64,000 nucleotides of DNA from Whitmania pigra (Eukaryota; Annelida; Clitellata; Hirudinida; Haemopidae): positions 186,001 to 250,000 of the forward strand of contig JAJTWR010000431.1 in NCBI GenBank assembly GCA_021613335.1. Direction: 5' to 3'. Shown piece by piece: positions 8,436 through 18,264 of the stretch; the stretch's first letter is position 1, and each line of letters starts with the position of its first letter. The notes under the pieces were generated by a model that was not told the DNA's origin, searched no databases, and saw only the letters and a list, made by a program, of their open reading frames with translations. The position numbers and the translations under genes were made by a program.

Positions 8436-9268
8436 TGCTGCTTCCTCTTCTCGCTCGACTTCAGGAGTTCCGCGAGGGCGTCTTGCGCCGCGCGGGAGAG
8501 CCCCGGGTCCGGACTACCGCTCGCCACCATGTCCAAATACGCCACCGCATCGTCGCCACCGAGCGCCGCGACCGCGTAAATTGCCTCGCGCTCCACAACG
8601 TAACCTCGGTGCTGGGTCGCTTGGATGATGGGATTCACAGCCTCCGGCGCACCCAGCTCCACCAGGCTTCCAATCGTCGCGCGCAGCTCCGAAACCTCGG
8701 TCGCCGTCAGACGCTCCAGCAACTTGGGCATGACCTCGCGGTCTTTACGCCGGACGAGGATGGACAGCGCTGCCTCACGGGTCGCCGGATCCTTCGCGGA
8801 GAGTGCGCGGCGGACCTCTTCCGTGGACTTGTCGTTGAGCACCACCACCATCTTTGCCTCGCGCACGAGGCGGGTGAGTGATTTGTCGAGCAGCGCTCGC
8901 AGGTTCGACTCAAGCGCCTCCGCATCACTCGCCGAAGTGCGCTCTGCCGCCCGCAACTCAAAGCCGAGGTCGCTTCCGCGCTCTCGCACTGCGAGTATGG
9001 CCTCGACGAGCGTGCCTTTGGAGCCGCTCATCGCCGGGTCTTCCACTTGCAGGGCGAGCTTCAGCTCAAGGCTCTTTGGGGTCTCCGGATCTCCCCGGCG
9101 CAGCCCCTCCTTTTTGAGGGTGGCCTCGAAGGTATGGAGCAAGTCTTCCCGCGACATGGAGACGACATCGCCGCCCCGAAATTCATCGACGTCGAGCTCC
9201 CCGACTATCGGCGCACTGCGCATGCAGGAGGCTACGCCGACAAGTAGCAGGAGCGGGACGCGATTCAT
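8432..9268 (-). CDS. Putative lipoprotein with HEAT-like repeats
   Basis: 278 aa. The signal MNRVPLLLLVGVASCMRS ends in a lipobox Cys at residue 15. The first half is a mixed domain (DVVSMSREDLLHTFEATL, LELKLALQVEDPAMS). The second half has repeated alpha-helical units of HEAT type, such as DPATREAALSILVRRKD, TEVSELRATIGSLVELGA and GGDDAVAYLDMVASGSPD. HEAT repeats bind protein partners. The gene overlaps both the upstream HARE-HTH gene and the downstream lipoprotein by ATGA, so the three are probably made together. No enzymatic motif is seen. Confidence 0.75.
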   Translation of the reverse strand: MNRVPLLLLVGVASCMRSAPIVGELDVDEFRGGDVVSMSREDLLHTFEATLKKEGLRRGDPETPKSLELKLALQVEDPAMSGSKGTLVEAILAVRERGSDLGFELRAAERTSASDAEALESNLRALLDKSLTRLVREAKMVVVLNDKSTEEVRRALSAKDPATREAALSILVRRKDREVMPKLLERLTATEVSELRATIGSLVELGAPEAVNPIIQATQHRGYVVEREAIYAVAALGGDDAVAYLDMVASGSPDPGLSRAAQDALAELLKSSEKRKQQ

Positions 9269-10875
9269 GGCGGTTCGTCTGCTCGGGGCTCGGGGTGGCC
9301 TACAGAAGGGGAAGGCGACGACTCCTGCCGCTCTGAGTGCTCGTGCGCGGGCGCCGCCGAAGGAGGCTGCGAATCGGAAGAGGCCGAGTAGTGAGAGGCA
9401 GTGCTGTCCGGTGAAGACGAGCTTTCAGAAGAAGAGCCCTCCGAGGACGCTTGGGACTCTGCCGATGGAGCTGTTGGCCCACCGCCAGCGGCTTCCGCAC
9501 GCTGCCCTCCCCGGCGCCTTCGGCGACGGCGCCGACCAGTGCGTTCGGTCGGCTCACCCGCTGCCGCCGGGGGCGCTGCCGGGTCTTTCGGTGGGGAATC
9601 TTCGCCCTGCGCTCGCTCATGGCGCCGCTGCGCCAACTCTGCTGCGTCGGCTTGGGCCTTCTCGAAGAATGCCGGGTCGAGTTCGAAGAGTTCGTACGAG
9701 GTCGAGGTGACCCCAACCTTTGCATCGAGGAACTTCTCGCCCAAGCCGTTGCCGCACCAGAGGGCGACGAGCTTGCCGCCGCTTAGCGCATCGGAGCGTG
9801 CATCGCCGCGCGCGTGCACTGGCGAGAGGATGAGTCCCATTTGGGCGCCGAAACCATCGAGCTCCCGCCGCACCTCTTGCACCATGCGGCGATCGACCGT
9901 GGCTACCGTCACCCGAATCCCGTAGCGAATCTCCAAGCTTCCGTCGCGGAGCTTTCCGGTGAAGGCTCGCCCTTCCCGGTTGCGCCGGGCGCCTTTAATC
10001 TCTCGGAAACGAAGGCTGTGCAGGAGCTTCACGCAGGCGCGCTCGAAGACCGCTGCGTCGAGTCCCGCGAGCCGGGCGCGCATCGCTTCGGCGCTGGAAC
10101 GGCGCGCGTCCTTGAGCAAGTCCTTGAGCCGGTGAATGGCCTCGCCGTCGAGGGTCGGTTCTGCTGTTTGCTGCTCCTCCGGCGGGCGCGCCGGTTGGGA
10201 GAGGCCGAAGTGTTTGACGAGCGCCTGCTGCACGGCGGCCCCGGAGGTGTCGCCTTCGTCGGTGAGGCGAAGCTCGCCTTCGGCCGTCACCGCAAAGCGC
10301 GGTTGGCGCCCGGAGGACAAGCGCAGTTGGTTGTCGCTCGACAGCGACTCCCGCAGCCGTCGTTGTTCAAGCCCAGGCAAGTCGCGCTCGCGCACGCGCT
10401 CTAGCAGCGTCGCTTCCGGCATTGGTAGCGCCGACTCGGAGAGCACTTCGATGGCGGCGTCGGACACCGTATTGCGCCGCCGCTGGTCGTCGCCGTCGCG
10501 GGTACGGCGACGATCGCTCTGTCGCCCGACGCTTCGCACGAACTCCGAACTCGGCTCCGGGTGGCGCTCCGGCGGTCGGTACGGAAGCTCCGCCTCCGCA
10601 TCCGGTGGCTCTTCGGCGGCAGTCAGTGCGAGGGCCTCCGGGTCTTCCGGAATCATCCAATCGACGAGCGCAAAGGTGTCCTTCGCGCTGATGAGCAGCT
10701 TGCGATCCGCCGGTCGTTTGGCCATGGCAACGAGCCGCGCCCGCATGACTGACTCTGGGTCTCGCCCGATGTGGGAGAGGAGCCCCTGATCGATCGCTCG
10801 GCGGGTAATAGTATCGATATCCAACGGCACACGCGCATCACCAAGCACATGAAGTGCCGCCTCGTAAAAAGTCAT
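9265..10875 (-). CDS. HARE-HTH protein with a degenerate restriction-endonuclease-like domain
   Basis: 536 aa with four parts. (1) Residues 1-75 match the HARE-HTH module: FYEAALHVLGDARVPLD, then GLLSHIGRDPESVMRARL, then FALVDW. This winged helix also occurs in ASXL, some restriction systems and the RNA polymerase delta subunit. (2) Residues 135-205 look like a second winged helix. (3) Residues 265-390 resemble an Mrr-type nuclease fold (LDAAVFERACVKLLHSLRF, GFGAQMGLILSPVHARGDAR). The strand that normally carries the catalytic Gln/Glu-x-Lys reads GIRVTVATVD, so cleavage activity is doubtful. (4) From about 430 the tail is low-complexity, with a run of eight Arg and then Ser/Pro-rich sequence. 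The gene heads a six-gene unit ending at 4915. A DNA-binding role is inferred. Confidence 0.75.
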   Translation of the reverse strand: MTFYEAALHVLGDARVPLDIDTITRRAIDQGLLSHIGRDPESVMRARLVAMAKRPADRKLLISAKDTFALVDWMIPEDPEALALTAAEEPPDAEAELPYRPPERHPEPSSEFVRSVGRQSDRRRTRDGDDQRRRNTVSDAAIEVLSESALPMPEATLLERVRERDLPGLEQRRLRESLSSDNQLRLSSGRQPRFAVTAEGELRLTDEGDTSGAAVQQALVKHFGLSQPARPPEEQQTAEPTLDGEAIHRLKDLLKDARRSSAEAMRARLAGLDAAVFERACVKLLHSLRFREIKGARRNREGRAFTGKLRDGSLEIRYGIRVTVATVDRRMVQEVRRELDGFGAQMGLILSPVHARGDARSDALSGGKLVALWCGNGLGEKFLDAKVGVTSTSYELFELDPAFFEKAQADAAELAQRRHERAQGEDSPPKDPAAPPAAAGEPTERTGRRRRRRRRGGQRAEAAGGGPTAPSAESQASSEGSSSESSSSPDSTASHYSASSDSQPPSAAPAHEHSERQESSPSPSVGHPEPRADEPP

Positions 10876-10949
10876 TCCTACTGAGTATGCGCGTCCTCGG
10901 GCCTCGTCAACCTATGCGAAGAGCTGCGTGAACAAGCCTCAAATAAAGG

Positions 10950-11594
10950 TCAGAAGCGCCGAGCGTGGAAGTCGTAGATTTTGTCGATGGTAATCTGTCG
11001 GTAGCGCCCGGCCTTCAAGGCCCGATTCGCGCAGTCGGCCACCAAGGCTTCTTCGTCGAAGCGACCGGTATCCCCCAAGAGTTCGACGATGCGCCGACGG
11101 ATCGGCGCTTCGGCACCCTGGGGATGCACGCACCAGGTGTTGGAGAAGAGGTACAGCCCCTCATGGGGAATGAGGCGGCATTCGAGCACCGCGCCCGGAT
11201 TGAGGCCGACCACTGCCCGTCGCTCGGTGACCGTGAAAGGAAGTCCGCTCACGAGCGCTCGGAGGTACACCGAACCGGAGCGGACCTTTTCGACTTCGTA
11301 GAGTCCGTAGCGGGTCGCCGTCAGCGCCGCATAGGCCTGGGCGAGGCTCGATGGGCCGCGCACCAACGCCTCGCGGTAGTGGAGCATCGCCGGGGTGACG
11401 CCTTCGGAGCGCAAGGGGCGATCGCAGACGAAGTGTTCGAGGAACGCATCCATCCGCGACTCGAACATCGGCTCCTCTTCAAAGGGCGCTCCGGTCCGTT
11501 CGAGATACTGAGTCTTCGCTTCGACGACTTCTGCTTTGTTCGCATTCGTCGACACCCAGGCGACCAACTGGGCGAGCGTCTGACCATGGGTCAT
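10950..11594 (-). CDS. Conserved-type hypothetical protein coupled to carA
   Basis: 214 aa, no signal peptide or membrane segment. The N-terminal half is helical and carries an acidic patch (GAPFEEEPMFESRMDAFLEH). The C-terminal half is mixed, with VYLRALVSGLPFTVTERR, ECRLIPHEGLYLFSNTW and KAGRYRQITIDKIYDFHAR. I do not recognise the family. The start codon overlaps the carA stop (ATGA at 11591-11594), so it is translated with carA and closes the lepA-lepB-carA unit. Nothing suggests a link to carbamoyl phosphate apart from position. Confidence 0.7.
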   Translation of the reverse strand: MTHGQTLAQLVAWVSTNANKAEVVEAKTQYLERTGAPFEEEPMFESRMDAFLEHFVCDRPLRSEGVTPAMLHYREALVRGPSSLAQAYAALTATRYGLYEVEKVRSGSVYLRALVSGLPFTVTERRAVVGLNPGAVLECRLIPHEGLYLFSNTWCVHPQGAEAPIRRRIVELLGDTGRFDEEALVADCANRALKAGRYRQITIDKIYDFHARRF

Positions 11595-12703
11595 ACGAGC
11601 TTGCCCGAGAATCGGGAGAAGTACCGGAGCGCATCCCGTGGGCCAGGAGAGGATTCCGGGTGGTACTGGACGCTCCAGGCATTGAGCGCTGGCGCCGCGA
11701 TGCCCTCGACGGTTCCGTCATTCAAGTTGATGTGGGTGACTTCTACGCCGCCGGGCAAGCTCTCGGCTTCCACCGCGAACCCGTGGTTGTGGGAGGTAAT
11801 CTCCACCCGCTTGGTCGCAAGTTCCATCACCGGCTGGTTGCCACCGCGGTGGCCGAACTTCATCTTGTAGGTGCGTCCGCCGAGGGCGAGCGCGAGGATT
11901 TGGTGGCCAAGGCAGATGCCGAAGATCGGCACTTTCCCGAGGAGCCCTTCCACAGTGTGCGCAGCCCCGGGGATGGCGGCGGGATCGCCCGGGCCGTTGG
12001 TCAAAAAGACGCCGTCGGGGCGCAGCGCCAAGATGGCGTCCTTACTCGTATCAGACGGTACGACGGTCACCCGGCAACCGGAATCGACGAGGTAGCGCAG
12101 CATCGAGCGCTTGAGTCCGTAATCGACGGCCACCACATGCTTCGGGTTCGGTGCGAGCGTCGGTGCACGCGCGCCGTCGAGCACCGCGGGGGTTCCTTCG
12201 GTCCATGGGTAGGTGACCCGCGTCGAGCTCTTGGTGGCGAGGTCCAAACCCAACATCGGCGGCGCCGCTCGGGCCTTCGCCGCGAGCTCTTCCGGCGAAG
12301 CCGACGACGAGGAGATGCATCCGTACTGGGAGCCAGCGGTGCGCAAGTGGCGCACGAGGCGGCGGGTATCCAATCCGAAAATGCCGACCACCCCGCTGCG
12401 CACGAGGTAGTCGTGCAGCGTCTCCCGGGCTCGCCAGTTGGAAGGTTCTTGGTAGCTGCGCACGACCATGCCCACCGGGTGCGGCTTCTCCGACTCTTGG
12501 TCTTCAGGGTTCGTGCCGACGTTGCCGATGTGCGCCGTCGTCATGGTGACGATTTGGCCCACGTAGGAGGGGTCGGTCAGGATCTCCTGGTAGCCGAACA
12601 TGGAGGTGTTGAAGACCACTTCCCCGACGGCATCTCCCGCGGCACCGAACGATCGCCCTTCAAACGTCGTTCCATCGGCGAGTACGAGCTTTGCTTTGTT
12701 CAT
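11591..12703 (-). CDS. carA: Carbamoyl-phosphate synthase small (glutaminase) subunit
   Basis: Hydrolyses glutamine and passes ammonia to CarB for carbamoyl phosphate, the precursor of arginine and pyrimidines. The N-terminal CarA domain begins KLVLADGTTFEGRSFGA and includes VVFNTSMFGYQEILTDPSY. The class I glutamine amidotransferase domain has the nucleophile Cys in FGICLGHQILALALGG and the His/Glu pair in VQYHPESSPGPRD. Length is 370 aa. ATG 12703 is used because it overlaps the stop of the preceding gene (ATGA) and matches the family start. carB is not in the window. Confidence 0.96.
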   Translation of the reverse strand: MNKAKLVLADGTTFEGRSFGAAGDAVGEVVFNTSMFGYQEILTDPSYVGQIVTMTTAHIGNVGTNPEDQESEKPHPVGMVVRSYQEPSNWRARETLHDYLVRSGVVGIFGLDTRRLVRHLRTAGSQYGCISSSSASPEELAAKARAAPPMLGLDLATKSSTRVTYPWTEGTPAVLDGARAPTLAPNPKHVVAVDYGLKRSMLRYLVDSGCRVTVVPSDTSKDAILALRPDGVFLTNGPGDPAAIPGAAHTVEGLLGKVPIFGICLGHQILALALGGRTYKMKFGHRGGNQPVMELATKRVEITSHNHGFAVEAESLPGGVEVTHINLNDGTVEGIAAPALNAWSVQYHPESSPGPRDALRYFSRFSGKLV

Positions 12704-13161
12704 CGTATCCGTGTCCTTGAGCTCGCTTCGTACAGGAAGTTGCGCCGCATCTTCAAGGGCACGAGTTGTATCGTGCGCACGTAGGAGACCGAACTCTCCC
12801 ATTGACCCGTGTCCTCGTTCTTTTCGACGACGATCAATCTCGGGTCGATACCGAGTCCTGGCCGCTTCACTTCTCTGCCCGTGGCTTCATCGATCTCGTA
12901 ATGCCAGCCGATGGAACTGTTCAGCTTTTCGTTGAGTCGAAACCGCGCGGTTTCGATGCCGTTGACCGCTGCAGTGTTCACGCTCTCAGCAACCGCCTGC
13001 TTCACGTCTATCTGATCGAGCGCCAGCGGAGCCCAGAGCCAGAGCCACCAGGCACCAAAGGCGATAGCCGCGAGGATGATGAAAGTGACGATGTTCACCT
13101 CACCTCGGAGCGATCTTCGGCGCTGCATGGTGCGGATTTGTTCGTTCACGCAAGCTCCCAT
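12700..13161 (-). CDS. Single-pass membrane protein, unknown (between lepB and carA)
   Basis: 153 aa. A basic N-terminus (MQRRRSLRGEVN) precedes one strong membrane helix (VTFIILAAIAFGAWWLWLWA), then a soluble domain of about 100 residues including ARFRLNEKLNSSIGWHYEID. The topology fits a small membrane-anchored protein with its C-terminus in the periplasm. The region between the TM helix and residue 90 vaguely recalls DUF4845-type proteins often found after lepB, but I am not sure of that. The start could be 13161 or the ATG at 13128. Its stop overlaps the carA start. Confidence 0.7.
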   Translation of the reverse strand: MGACVNEQIRTMQRRRSLRGEVNIVTFIILAAIAFGAWWLWLWAPLALDQIDVKQAVAESVNTAAVNGIETARFRLNEKLNSSIGWHYEIDEATGREVKRPGLGIDPRLIVVEKNEDTGQWESSVSYVRTIQLVPLKMRRNFLYEASSRTRIR

Positions 13162-13171
13162 GTTTTGCTTA

Positions 13172-14473
13172 TCATGACTTTTCGTCGCACATCGTCACTG
13201 GTGTGAAGAAGCGATCATACCGAATCCCGGTGCCGCCAAAGATGCTGGAACCAAAACCGCCGTGGGCGAGCGACAGCCAGATGATCGTCGCCTTGCCTTT
13301 GACGTTGCCGATGGGCACGAGCTTCGGCGTCCCGCTGTAGTCGCCGAGGCCGAAGCGGCTGTCGTCGCTGCGATTTCGGTTGTCGCCCATCACAAAGAGG
13401 AATCCCGGGGGAACAGTCACCACCCGGGTGCTCATGCTCCGCAGCACTTGCTCGCGCGCTTGCACCGGGTCTTCCAGAATCCGGTGCGGCCGTCCGTCGA
13501 AGTACTCAAGGTAGAGCGTGTCGTTCGGCTCTTCCCGCCAGTCGTCCTTGAACCAGCGGCCGAACATTTGGCTCATTGACTCCCGCGGTGGAATCCGGTT
13601 TTCGTAACTCGTGTAGGCGCTATCTTGGATTACCCGCCGCGCGAGCGTGCCATTCACCACCAGCCCTTGTTCGGTGAACTCCAGTTTGTCGCCAGGGACG
13701 CCGACGACTCGCTTGATGAAGTCGAGCTCCGGGAAGGTCGGGTTGTTGAAGACCACCACGTCGCCGCGCGCCGGTGGCCGCACCAACACAAACGGCACCT
13801 TGTTGATGAAGGGAATGCGCACCCCGTACAGGAACCGATTCACAAAGAGCTGGTCGCCGATTTCCAGCGTGGGAATCATCGACCCCGAAGGAATCTTGAA
13901 AGGCTCCAACACCGCGTTGCGCAGCACCACCACCACGACGAGCCAGAAAAGGAGCCCGCGGGTGAAGCGCAGCCCGCTCGAACCTCGGGCCGCGGCGAGG
14001 TATCGCTCCGCGGTCTGCTCATGGGCCGCCGCCGCAGTCCGAATGACCGGGGCCTCTGCGCCGAAGGAGCGCACGAGTCGCGCCGCCGAGGCAACGAGTT
14101 CCGAGCGCGAACTTGGCGCGAGCCGCACGCCTGCGCGACCCACGAGCCGAGCGCTTTCGCCGAGCAGTTCATTGCCCGCGTCGCGGGCCCGGCGCCGGGC
14201 ATTCCACTGCGGAAAAATGACCCGCGAGAACCCGAGCCCGAACCAGGTGATCACCGCGAGGAGCCCGAGGCCCTGCATGAGCGGCTGGAGCAACCGGGCG
14301 GAACACGGGCGGAACTCCACCACGGTCATATAGACGAGCGTGAGGATGAGGAGCACCGTCGGCGGTGTCCAGAGGCTCGCGAGGCGAGACTCCCACAACT
14401 GGCGCCGGGCGAGCGTCCGTTCCTCGGGAGTGAGTGCGAGATAGACATCTCGCAGAAAGGTGCGAGCGTTCAT
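13172..14473 (-). CDS. lepB: Signal peptidase I with extended N-terminal region
   Basis: Membrane protease that removes signal peptides from exported proteins. The catalytic Ser is in [19 protein letters not shown]. The catalytic Lys is in [16 protein letters not shown]. The C-terminal box is [13 protein letters not shown]. At 433 aa it is about 100 residues longer than typical enzymes. The extra part is N-terminal: two hydrophobic segments (near residues 37-55 and 68-85), a charged helical stretch, then the usual membrane helix ([17 protein letters not shown]) before the catalytic domain. The start overlaps the lepA stop (ATGA), the classic lepA-lepB arrangement. Confidence 0.95.
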   Translation of the reverse strand: MNARTFLRDVYLALTPEERTLARRQLWESRLASLWTPPTVLLILTLVYMTVVEFRPCSARLLQPLMQGLGLLAVITWFGLGFSRVIFPQWNARRRARDAGNELLGESARLVGRAGVRLAPSSRSELVASAARLVRSFGAEAPVIRTAAAAHEQTAERYLAAARGSSGLRFTRGLLFWLVVVVVLRNAVLEPFKIPSGSMIPTLEIGDQLFVNRFLYGVRIPFINKVPFVLVRPPARGDVVVFNNPTFPELDFIKRVVGVPGDKLEFTEQGLVVNGTLARRVIQDSAYTSYENRIPPRESMSQMFGRWFKDDWREEPNDTLYLEYFDGRPHRILEDPVQAREQVLRSMSTRVVTVPPGFLFVMGDNRNRSDDSRFGLGDYSGTPKLVPIGNVKGKATIIWLSLAHGGFGSSIFGGTGIRYDRFFTPVTMCDEKS

Positions 14474-16326
14474 TCCGAGGATTTCAAGACTGCGAGGAAA
14501 GCCTCTTGAGGGATCTCGACCGTGCCCACCTGCTTCATGCGTCGCTTCCCCTCCTTCTGTTTCTCAAGGAGCTTGCGCTTGCGGGAGATGTCGCCACCGT
14601 AGCACTTGGCGAGGACGTTCTTCCGCATGGCGGACACCGTTGTCCGCGCGATCACCCGTGAACCGATAGCCGCCTGAATGGCGACCTCAAACATCTGTTT
14701 GGGGATGACTTCCTTCAACTTTTGGCAGACTTCGAGGCCGCGCTGGTAGGCGTGGTCGCGGTGGACGATCACGCTCAGTGCGTCGACGGACTCCCCGTTG
14801 ATCAGGATGTCGAGCTTCACCAATTCCGCCGCGCGGTAGCCGAGCAACTCGTAGTCTAGAGAGGCGTAGCCGCGGGAGAGGCTCTTCATGCGGTCGAAGA
14901 AGTCGAAGGCGACTTCTGCAAGCGGAATCTCGTAGGTGATGCGAGCGCGGGTGCCGCTGGAGCCGATGTAGTCGATGGCTTTCTGGACGCCGCGCCGCTC
15001 TTGGCACAGCTTCAACATGTTGCCCAAATGTTCGTGCGGCACGTGGATGTGGCAGGTGAGGTACGGCTCCTCCAAGTGCTCGATGCTCTGGGCCACCGGG
15101 AGCTTCGCCGGGTTGTCGATGTAGTACGGCTCGCTGTCGCGCGGGAAGACGCGGTAAACGACGCTCGGCGCGGTGGTGATGAGGTTGAGGTTGTACTCGC
15201 GCTCCAGGCGCTCCTGGACAATCTCCATGTGGAGCAACCCCAAGTAGCCGCAGCGAAAGCCGAAACCCAGCGCTCCGGAGGTCTCCGGCTCAAAGGTAAA
15301 GGCCGAGTCGTTGAGGCGCAGCTTGGTGAGCGCGTCGCGCAGGTTCTCGTAGTCGGCGGCGTCCACCGGGAAGATGCCCGAGAACACCATGGGCTTCATT
15401 TCCTTGAACCCCGGCAGCGCCTCACTCGTCGGCACAGCCGCATCGGTGACCGTGTCGCCCACCTGTGCGTCGGTGAGCACCTTCACATTGGCCACCAGCA
15501 CCCCTACTTCGCCAGCGGTGAGCGACTTCACGGCGGTCGGGTACGGGGAGATGACTCCCAACTCCTGCACATCGAATTCCTTGCGGTTGGCGAAGAGCCG
15601 AATGCGCTGGCCGACCTTCATCGCCCCCTCGAAGATGCGCACCAGCATCACCACGCCCCGGTAGTTGTCGTACCAACTGTCGAACACCAGTGCCTTGAGC
15701 GGCGCCGCCGGGTCTCCCCGAGGGCACGGGATGCGGTGGACGATGCCTTCGAGGAGTTCGTCGACGTGGAGACCTTCTTTGGCCGACACCGCGATGGCGC
15801 TCGCGCCGTCGAGGCCGATGATGTCTTCTATCTCCGCTCGGGCGCGCGCCACATCTGCCGAGGGCAGATCGATCTTGTTGATGACCGGGATGATTTCGAG
15901 GTTGTGCTCAATCGCGAGGTAGACGTTCGCGAGCGTCTGCGCTTCGACGCCTTGCGTCGCGTCGACCACCAGGAGGGCCCCCTCGCAGGCGGCGAGCGAG
16001 CGGCTCACCTCGTAGGCGAAGTCCACGTGCCCCGGGGTATCGATGAGGTTCAGGAGGTATTCCCGGTTGTCCTTGGCGCGGTAGCGCATGCGAACTGCCT
16101 GCGCCTTGATGGTGATACCCCGCTCCCGCTCCAGCTCCATGTTGTCCAAAAACTGTGCTTGCCGGTCGCGCTCGCCTACAGTCCCGGTGAGATCCAAGAG
16201 GCGATCCGCCAAGGTAGATTTCCCGTGATCGATGTGGGCGATGATGCAAAAATTGCGGATTCCGCTCTGGATGGAGCGAGGCTCGGTTTCAGTAACCAAG
16301 GAATGCCTGTTGTGTGCTGGAAGCAC
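14470..16326 (-). CDS. lepA: Elongation factor 4 (LepA) GTPase
   Basis: Ribosome-associated GTPase that acts during initiation and elongation. The G1 motif is [16 protein letters not shown], the switch II region is [18 protein letters not shown], and the NKID motif is [12 protein letters not shown]. The LepA-specific C-terminal domain ends in [18 protein letters not shown]. At 618 aa it carries about 20 residues before the usual start at [11 protein letters not shown]. The annotated start is a GTG at 16326 with no clear ribosome site. A TTG at 16299 preceded by AGG is an alternative. It heads the lepA-lepB-TM protein-carA-unknown unit and diverges from the kinase gene. Confidence 0.96.
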   Translation of the reverse strand: MLPAHNRHSLVTETEPRSIQSGIRNFCIIAHIDHGKSTLADRLLDLTGTVGERDRQAQFLDNMELERERGITIKAQAVRMRYRAKDNREYLLNLIDTPGHVDFAYEVSRSLAACEGALLVVDATQGVEAQTLANVYLAIEHNLEIIPVINKIDLPSADVARARAEIEDIIGLDGASAIAVSAKEGLHVDELLEGIVHRIPCPRGDPAAPLKALVFDSWYDNYRGVVMLVRIFEGAMKVGQRIRLFANRKEFDVQELGVISPYPTAVKSLTAGEVGVLVANVKVLTDAQVGDTVTDAAVPTSEALPGFKEMKPMVFSGIFPVDAADYENLRDALTKLRLNDSAFTFEPETSGALGFGFRCGYLGLLHMEIVQERLEREYNLNLITTAPSVVYRVFPRDSEPYYIDNPAKLPVAQSIEHLEEPYLTCHIHVPHEHLGNMLKLCQERRGVQKAIDYIGSSGTRARITYEIPLAEVAFDFFDRMKSLSRGYASLDYELLGYRAAELVKLDILINGESVDALSVIVHRDHAYQRGLEVCQKLKEVIPKQMFEVAIQAAIGSRVIARTTVSAMRKNVLAKCYGGDISRKRKLLEKQKEGKRRMKQVGTVEIPQEAFLAVLKSSE

Positions 16327-16449
16327 TGACGTATTGGGTGGAGTAAGCTATGACCATCGGGCCCGCTTCATTAGCTGAGATCTCTGACCGTTCACAATCC
16401 CGAAACTTTCCATTGCACTAGTTGAGGCAAACTCCGCTCCGCACTCTCG

Positions 16450-18264
16450 ATGGCACCCATCGGTAACCAGCTCGACCGTTACAAAATCCTGGAGAAACTC
16501 GGCGAAGGTGGGATGAGTATCGTTTATCGCGGCCTCGATACTACCCTCAATCGCGAAGTGGCTATCAAGGTGATGCACTCGTTCCTCGCGCCGAGGGCCG
16601 ATGCACGTCATCGGTTTGAGCGCGAGGCCCAAGCTGTAGCACGCCTTTCGCATCCGAATATCCTCGAAGTGTATGACTACGCCCGCGGCGAGGGGACCGA
16701 CTCGTTCATCGTCACCGAACTCATCCGGGGGAAAACCTTGCGCGAACTCGCGAGCGAGCGTCCGTTCGCTCCGCCAGAGCTCGCCGCGCTGATCATCCAC
16801 GAAGTAGCCTTAGCCCTCGGGCACGCCCATCGGTCGGGGATCATCCACCGGGACTTGAAGCCCGAAAACGTGATGGTCCGCAACGACGGGGTGCTGAAGC
16901 TCATGGACTTCGGCATCGCGAAGATCATCGAAACCGACACTCAGATGACGGCGACCGGCACCCTCTTAGGTTCCCCCGCGCACATGGCGCCAGAGGTCAT
17001 CGAGGGCAAGCCGGTGACTCCAGCCACCGACATCTTCTCGCTCGGGACGATGCTCTACTTCCTCGCCACCGGGAGTCTGCCGTTTAACTCCGACTCTCCA
17101 GCAGCGACCTTCATGAAGATCATCGACGGGAACTACGACGACCCGCGCACCCTGAATGGCGCCATCAGCGACGAATTCGCGCAGGTCATCGCAAAGTCGA
17201 TGAGCACCGCTCCCGCCGACCGCTACCAGGACGCCGATGCGTTCGCGGCGGCGCTCACCAAAATTACGAACCACTTAGGCGTCGACGACGCAGCGAAGGA
17301 ACTCCGGGCTTATTTCATCGACCGGGAGGCCCACGAGAAAAAGCTCATCTCCCAGATCATCACCCGCAGCCTCGAGCAAGCCCAAAAGGCCGCCCGCGAA
17401 AAACGAACCGCGAATTCACTGTCGGCCATCAACATCGTCCTCACCCACGACCCGGATAACGTCGCGGCCAAGGAACTGCTCGCCTCCATGCAGCACCGGA
17501 AGCGGCGGGAAGCCCTGCAGAAGAAAATCCTACGCTCGGGCACTTTCTTGGCCATCTGTGCGGCCCTGATCGCTAGTGGGGTCTACGGTGTCTACCGCTA
17601 CCAGCAGTACCGGCTCACTACGGAGCAAGAAGCCGCCCGGCTGGAAGAAGAGCAGCAGAAGGCGGCGAAGCTCGAAGCGGATCGGCGCGATGAAGCCATC
17701 CGGGAGTCTGCACAGCGCGAAGCGGCGGAGAAGTATGCAAAGCAAGCAGCCGAGCGCCCGGCTGTTCCTATCGCCACGCGTGCTCCGGTCGCCGCTCCCG
17801 AGCAACTGCGTCCCAAAGCACCGGGGGCCGTACCGATCAACGTGGCTATCCGGCCGTTTGGCCGACTCAAGATCGACAACCAGCCACCCACCGAAGATGA
17901 ACTCGCCCTCCACCGGGTGAAGCTCACGCCGGGAAAACACCAATTTTTAGTGCTCTGCGACCGTTGTGATACCAAGGCAAAGCCTGTTGAACATGTAGTC
18001 GTACCGGGTGAGGACATCTTACTCGTGGCACCCCTGATACATGCGAAGGTATCCTTTGTTGGTTTTCCAGAAAATGCCAAGTACATCATCAATGGCGCTC
18101 CCGTGAAAAAGGAGCATACAATTACGCGACCCACGGGTGGACAAACCAGCATGCGCTATACGGTAAATTATGAAGTGAAGGTCGGCGCCACTCCCATTGA
18201 ACGTGGCCAGCGCTTCGTATTACCCGGCGACTCAATCACCATCACCAAAGGAGCCTCCCAGTGA
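16450..18264 (+). CDS. PknB-type Ser/Thr protein kinase with PEGA-like extracytoplasmic region
   Basis: The 604-aa protein starts with a complete eukaryotic-like kinase domain (about 10-275): glycine loop LGEGGMSIVYRG, Lys40 in VAIK, catalytic HRDLKPENV and metal-binding DFGIAK. A helical region with HDPDNVAAKELLASM resembles a TPR unit. One membrane helix follows (about 362-382, SGTFLAICAALIASGVYGVY), then a charged coiled stretch (EAARLEEEQQKAAKLEADRR). The C-terminal domain is beta-rich (FGRLKIDNQPPTEDELALHR), recalling PEGA domains. The kinase faces the cytoplasm and the C-terminus the periplasm. Its stop overlaps the next start (GTGA). It probably acts with the FHA-containing activator two genes downstream. 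Confidence 0.92.
   Translation: MAPIGNQLDRYKILEKLGEGGMSIVYRGLDTTLNREVAIKVMHSFLAPRADARHRFEREAQAVARLSHPNILEVYDYARGEGTDSFIVTELIRGKTLRELASERPFAPPELAALIIHEVALALGHAHRSGIIHRDLKPENVMVRNDGVLKLMDFGIAKIIETDTQMTATGTLLGSPAHMAPEVIEGKPVTPATDIFSLGTMLYFLATGSLPFNSDSPAATFMKIIDGNYDDPRTLNGAISDEFAQVIAKSMSTAPADRYQDADAFAAALTKITNHLGVDDAAKELRAYFIDREAHEKKLISQIITRSLEQAQKAAREKRTANSLSAINIVLTHDPDNVAAKELLASMQHRKRREALQKKILRSGTFLAICAALIASGVYGVYRYQQYRLTTEQEAARLEEEQQKAAKLEADRRDEAIRESAQREAAEKYAKQAAERPAVPIATRAPVAAPEQLRPKAPGAVPINVAIRPFGRLKIDNQPPTEDELALHRVKLTPGKHQFLVLCDRCDTKAKPVEHVVVPGEDILLVAPLIHAKVSFVGFPENAKYIINGAPVKKEHTITRPTGGQTSMRYTVNYEVKVGATPIERGQRFVLPGDSITITKGASQ

Noticed and set aside
11660..12784. 374-codon plus-strand frame opposite carA
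   Set aside because: Antisense shadow; carA has intact glutaminase motifs.
15001..16329. 442-codon plus-strand frame opposite lepA
   Set aside because: His/Arg/Asp-rich shadow of a strongly conserved gene in high-GC DNA.
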